In this document: positions 63,513-64,000 of the stretch, piece after piece | Layout: each line of letters opens with the position of its first letter | Numbering within the stretch: position 1 is the first letter of the stretch | Assembly (NCBI GenBank): GCA_052034005.1 | Contig: JBPOJB010000019.1 | Location: 1-64,000, forward strand | Length of the DNA: 64,000 nucleotides | Reading direction: 5' to 3' | Source: JAAYDI01 sp052034005 | GTDB taxonomy: Bacteria > Planctomycetota > Planctomycetia > Pirellulales > Pirellulaceae | Notes under the pieces: generated by a model | Seen by the model: only the letters and a program-made list of their open reading frames with translations | Databases searched by the model: none | Told to the model about the DNA's origin: nothing | Made by a program: the position numbers and the translations under genes

Positions 63513-64000
63513 CACTCGCTCCTTCGCAGAGCTGACTAGATCACGCATGTCCTTCCCGACAGGAACCGTCCGCCACCGCAGAGCGGCTGCTGTGCGCCGG
63601 CACAGCGCCGCACGAGACGACACCCCAGCATGGCGCCTGGTTCGTCCTGAAGGGGCAATGACATTCTAGCACCGGGCAGAGCTGAGCGCCACAGCCGCGA
63701 AGCGGCACGTTGGGTCAGCGACCTCCTCCCCTTCGACCAGTGCAGACAAGGTGGGCGAGGACGCCCACCCTACATCTAGCGCGACGACCGCACGTAGGGC
63801 GGACGTCCCCGTCCGCCCAGGCCCTGCGCCTGGCGCGGCACAAGCAGTCGGGGGCCAGAGCCAGCGAAGAGCAGTTGGGTGAGGACGCCCACCCTACATG
63901 ATGCGTAGGCTGAAGAGGCCGGCGCCCTGGCTTCCGAAAACCGGCTTCCGGGATCCGGCGCAGCAGGTGTCATCGGCCTGGCACACGTCCCCACGGCAGC
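63513..64000. repeat. Right-end intergenic stretch with hairpin repeats
   Basis: No gene is seen after the DUF4091 start. GTGGGCG-AGGA-CGCCCAC (63751-63768) and GGGCGGACG-TCCC-CGTCCGCCC (63797-63818) are perfect hairpins of one family. A third, imperfect relative ends with the same CGCCCACCCTACAT word (63886-63899 and 63762-63775). They look like REP-type elements of the CGTCC-GTAGG kind common in GC-rich genomes. Sequence after 63900 shows nothing recognisable. Confidence 0.6.

Overview
The window is a high-GC chromosomal segment that most likely comes from a planctomycete (Planctomycetota, Pirellulales-like). No rRNA or other taxonomic marker is present, so this rests on gene content: RHS-type protein remains, Tat-signal Gfo/Idh/MocA dehydrogenases and TIM-barrel isomerases, a secreted sulfatase, DUF4838 and DUF4091 proteins, c-type cytochromes, and a MoxR-DUF58-von Willebrand operon ending in a prenyltransferase-like and an NPCBM protein.

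Layout. 0-1.2 kb: the 3' end of an RHS gene, cut off by a dispersed repeat, with a small GTGA-coupled gene behind it, then a patch of repeats. 1.2-3.8 kb: sulfatase and mazG on the minus strand. 3.8-4.4 kb: repeat patch with a 30-bp direct repeat and a ten-unit 21-bp array. 4.4-16.2 kb: carbohydrate and redox enzymes (YhdH-type reductase, DegT aminotransferase, two Gfo/Idh proteins, a DUF4838 protein coupled to an MFS transporter, a glycosyltransferase, a sugar isomerase). 16.2-24.3 kb: an FGE-like/sialidase fusion with a decayed partial copy beside it, a radical SAM enzyme, prolyl oligopeptidase, a cytochrome c peroxidase-like lipoprotein and a haem-motif membrane protein. 24.3-27.3 kb: GH78 rhamnosidase with a clear terminator, followed by a truncated TrmO/TsaA-like gene.

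27.5-40.6 kb is one long minus-strand operon in the order MoxR, DUF58, BatA-like, second VWA protein, giant coiled-coil membrane protein, prenyltransferase-like repeat protein, NPCBM protein. Upstream in the same direction are a PQQ-type propeller protein, an unrecognised membrane protein and a two-haem cytochrome (40.6-45.9 kb). 46.1-63.5 kb is a glycan-degradation region: GH97, a GH106-like giant, an HGSNAT-like acetyltransferase, a sugar isomerase, GH20-like, GH38-like and DUF4091/GH123-like proteins. No SusC/SusD pair, regulator or transposase is visible.

Taken together, the genes fit a cell that takes apart complex, probably sulfated and rhamnose- or hexosamine-containing polysaccharides in the periplasm or outside, oxidises and isomerises the sugars, and sends electrons to cytochromes. 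The most unusual structure is a composite repeat (called R1 here). It truncates the RHS gene, occurs in opposite orientation at both ends of the window, and brackets the GH106-like gene as two directly oriented islands. All family calls were made by reading the sequence; no database search was run.
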